This document shows, piece after piece, positions 61,366 to 64,000 of a DNA stretch of 64,000 bases; positions within the stretch are counted from its first letter, which is position 1, and each line of letters begins with the position of its first letter. The DNA is from Rhododendron vialii (taxonomy: Eukaryota > Streptophyta > Magnoliopsida > Ericales > Ericaceae). Made by a program: the position numbers and the translations under genes. Below the pieces are notes generated by a model. That model was not told where the DNA came from. It saw nothing but the letters and a program-made list of their open reading frames with translations, and did not search any database. The DNA is taken from positions 33,628,001-33,692,000 of the forward strand of contig NC_080566.1 in the NCBI RefSeq assembly GCF_030253575.1, written 5' to 3'.

Positions 61366-62148
61366 GCAATAATTCAACACTCTCAACCCACGGCATTTTT
61401 TTATTTTTTATTTATTTACTTAATAATTTTTATATCTTTTTATATCTTTTGATATTTTTATTTATTTAATATTATTTAAGTGTTCCAATTTTTAATCCGG
61501 TTGAATCGATGCAAAGATTTTTTTTTTTTTTATCATTTTGTCTTCAATGATCATAATGAATTTTTGGCTCGAAGGCCTTTCAACAAGTACCGTAAGACTT
61601 ATTATTTAGTTTCAGGTCTCTCTTAGGGTGCTCATTGAAAGGCCTTAAAGCCAAAAATTCATTACGACCATTTAAGATGAAATGATAAGAAAAATAAGAT
61701 ATTCGCACTGGTTCAAACAAATTAAAAATCGAAACACTTATTTTTTTACTCTTTATATGTATTTTTAAATTATTTAATATTATACCTGGCAATAATTCAA
61801 TCCACGGCATTTTCTTATTTCTTATTTATTTACTTAATAACTTTTATATCTTTTTTCATTTTTATTTAGTTAGTATTATTTAAGTGTTTCAATTTTCAAT
61901 CTGATTGAATCAATGCAAAGATCTTGTTTTTTTATCATTTTGTCTTCAATGATCATAATGAATTTTTGACTTGAAGGCCTTTCAACAAGTACCCTAAGAT
62001 TTATTATTTAGTCTCAGGTCTCTCTTAGGGTGCTTATTGAAAGGCCTTAGAGCCAAAAATTCATTATGACAATTTAGGATGAAATGATAAAAAAAATTAG
62101 ATCTTCGCACCGGTTCAAACGAATTAAAAATCGGAACACTTATTTTTT
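61366..62148. repeat. tandemly duplicated fold-back module
   Basis: Two units begin GGCAATAATTCAA (61366 and 61787). Each contains CCACGGCATTTT, an AT-rich lead and then a hairpin with arms AAGTGTTYCAATTTTYAATC and its complement ending AACACTTA. The arms include ATCATTTTGTCTTCAATGATC and TTCATTACGACCATTTAAGAT. The hairpins belong to the module at 31698-32365. The second unit ends exactly where the OTU fragment begins. Confidence 0.8.
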
Positions 62149-62562
62149 TGTGGATTTAGAGCGATAGCCGCTCATATAGGGTATGGTGAAGATCGTTGGG
62201 CTCAAGTTCGAAGAGATCTCATTAATGAGATTGAACAAAATAAGGATTTATACGATGCACTATATCCAGAAATAGGTTGGGCAGACCACCTAATACGGTC
62301 TTTAAATTACTTTGAAGATTCGGCACCAAATGAGTATTGGATGGACGCTATGAGTATGGGAGTTGTCATCGCTTCGGCGTACAACCTTGTTCTGCATACA
62401 TTTGATGGGGTTCCTTCAAGTTGTTTTACTCACTTCCCATTGAGATCTCCTCCAGTTCCAGCTCAAGAGTGCATTGAAATAGCTATTGCCCGTGTTGGGA
62501 ACAATCACTTTGTGCAACTTTTCTTGCAGCCTCATTACCCTGTACCACCCTTCCCAATATGA
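62149..62562 (+). pseudogene. OTU-like cysteine protease domain fragment of the MULE-associated type
   Basis: An uninterrupted frame of 137 residues runs from TGT at 62149 to the stop at 62560-62562. It starts CGFRAIAAHIGYGEDRWAQV, which aligns with the start of OTU-type protease domains (usually preceded by D-x-x). It continues through LIRSLNYF, APNEYWMDAMSMG, FTHFPLRSPP and NNHFVQLFLQP, which holds the expected catalytic His. This domain style is common in proteins carried by Mutator-like transposons. Nothing upstream of the catalytic Cys is present; the preceding bases belong to the fold-back repeat. There is no usable start before Met at 62341. It is therefore most likely a transposon fragment. 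It could instead be an internal exon of an unseen gene, though the preceding acceptor site is poor. Confidence 0.75.
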
Positions 62563-62867
62563 TGGTGGAACAATTCATCAGACGAAGCTAAAAGATGAGC
62601 TGCTTGTTATGCAACACGAATTAGTTTGTGACAAGAAATAATGGATACAAGACCAAGAGGGACAGGAGCAGAATTTGGTGGAAACATTGATTAGAAATTG
62701 AATTTTCATATATTTTCACTCTTCGATGAAATTAGTACAAGTTATGTTTGGTTTGATTAATTAACATTAGTACAAGTTATGTTAGTATAAGTTATATTTT
62801 AATTATTCATTTATTAATTAAAATTATAGTAAGAAATCTTTTAAAAGTAAAACAAAAAACTACTAAA
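62563..62867. other. tail of the OTU-related sequence and AT-rich DNA
   Basis: About 140 bases after the stop are GC-normal and may still belong to the transposon-derived sequence. From 62700 the DNA is strongly AT-rich with no recognised feature. Confidence 0.4.
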
Positions 62868-64000
62868 AGTAAAACAAAACAAAAGCCGGTAAAAGTTAAA
62901 AAAAAAACAAAAACAGTAATTAAAGTTTTTTATAAGTAAACAAAAAAAATTAAAACAGTAATTGAAGTCTTTTAAAAGTATAAAAAAATTAGTAAAAGTA
63001 AAAAAAATAAAACAGTAATTATTAACTTTTAAAAGTAAAAAAAAAAAAAATAATCAAAGTGAAAAAAAAAAAAAAAAACCGAAAAAGAAGGGACAAGGGT
63101 GAAAAAGCAGTGGGGCCGGGGGGAGGGGGGGTGTCGGGAGGGTGCGAGAAGAGGGTCTCGTCAACGTCACAGCTCGTGGGAAGTTGGGATTTCCTTGTAC
63201 CGGGTAAGACTATTTTGGATTTTTTTTCTTGACAAATGCTAAGTGCAAAAAAAAATTATCCAGAAATGACTCCGAAAGAGCAAATCAATGGTACAGATTC
63301 ATTTTGAATTGTATTTGTACCATTGATTTTTCCATTCGGGATAATTTCTGGGTAGATTTTCTTTGTACTTAGCATTCCTCCTTCGCTTTGTAAGGCCCGC
63401 AAAATAATGTAGCTACGCAAAAAATCAGCTTATCTGGACATCAATAGGTATGTTAAAAGTCGAGTTTATACACGGAAAAATGGACGATCGTGATCTGTCA
63501 ACTATTTTTAAAGGTTCATGATCATCCATTTTTTCGTGTAAAAACTCAACTTTTGACATGTAAGTAAAACAAAACAAAAGCCGGTAAAAGTTAAAAAAAA
63601 AACAAAAACAGTAATTAAAGTTTTTTATAAGTAAACAAAAAAAATTAAAACAGTAATTGAAGTCTTTTAAAAGTATAAAAAAATTAGTAAAAGTAAAAAA
63701 AATAAAACAGTAATTATTAACTTTTAAAAGTAAAAAAAAAAAAAATAATCAAAGTGAAAAAAAAAAAAAAAAACCGAAAAAGAAGGGACAAGGGTGAAAA
63801 AGCAGTGGGGCCGGGGGGAGGGGGGGTGTCGGGAGGGTGCGAGAAGAGGGTCTCGTCAACGTCACAGCTCGTGGGAAGTTGGGATTTCCTTGTACCGGGT
63901 AAGACTATTTTGGATTTTTTTTCTTGACAAATGCTAAGTGCAAAAAAAAATTATCCAGAAATGACTCCGAAAGAGCAAATCAATGGTACAGATTCATTTT
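62868..64000. repeat. 695-bp-period direct repeat running off the window
   Basis: The stretch 62868-63305 recurs at 63563-64000 with no difference that I can see by eye, including low-complexity runs of A and the GGGGCCGGGGGGAGGGGGGG tract. The second copy is cut by the window end. The unit comprises an A-rich part, a G-rich part and a hairpin (about 63236-63377). It could be a tandem array, a local duplication or an assembly artefact. Confidence 0.85.
63236..63377. repeat. MITE-like hairpin inside the 695-bp unit
   Basis: Left arm ATGCTAAGTGCAAAAAAAAA then TTATCCAGAAAT, right arm ATTTCTGGGTAGATTTTC then TACTTAGCAT. The inner stem is AATCAATGGTACA / TGTACCATTGATT. The hairpin is about 140 bp long and non-coding. 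Confidence 0.75.

Noticed and set aside
61001..61469. Gly- and Pro-rich open frames around the poly-C tract
   Set aside because: They are created by the homopolymer on both strands and have no conserved content.

Overview
The window reads as nuclear DNA of a flowering plant, most likely a eudicot. The genes are split by GT-AG introns of 79 bp to 3.9 kb. Intergenic DNA is AT-rich and crowded with short inverted-repeat (MITE-like) elements. All recognisable proteins belong to plant nuclear families. I cannot name the species. No prokaryotic operon, CRISPR array, tRNA gene or rRNA gene was seen.

Five protein-coding genes can be supported. (1) 2333-5027, minus: a complete three-exon class I HD-Zip transcription factor of the ATHB5/6/16 type (311 aa). 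(2) 15288-23899, minus: a four-exon plastid dicarboxylate transporter of the DiT2 type (527 aa), with an unusual N-terminus and two fold-back repeats just upstream of its ATG. (3) 34044-43081, plus: a seven-exon bifunctional riboflavin-biosynthesis enzyme RIBA (560 aa). Its first intron holds an antisense, decayed LINE. (4) 49449-58260, plus: a three-exon DEAH11/12-type protein (1746 aa) that joins a DEAH-box RNA helicase to a C-terminal RING-IBR-RING module. (5) 60171-60719, minus: a small uncharacterised coiled-coil protein with one C-terminal membrane segment.

Between and inside these genes is a dense layer of mobile DNA: Stowaway-like elements with TA target duplications, a Harbinger-like element with TTA duplications, a Mutator-like fold-back element with a 9-bp duplication, a solo LTR with a perfect 5-bp duplication, two LINE remnants, a probable tRNA-derived SINE, a fragment of an OTU-type protease domain of the kind carried by MULE transposons, and several dispersed MITE families present in two to five copies. 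A second theme is local tandem duplication (24-bp to 0.7-kb units), mostly in the right half: upstream of RIBA, beside its last intron's acceptor, downstream of it, inside the helicase coding sequence, and across 58.8-64 kb.

The genes are not an operon and share no pathway. RIBA and DiT2 would both act in the plastid, the HD-Zip protein in the nucleus. I found no wholly new system. The observations most worth following are: one inverted-repeat module embedded in unrelated transposon types (31.7-32.4, 47.9-48.5 and 61.4-62.1 kb); the fold-back pair abutting the DiT2 start together with the missing transit-peptide character; and the 13-residue duplication inside the DEAH helicase core.
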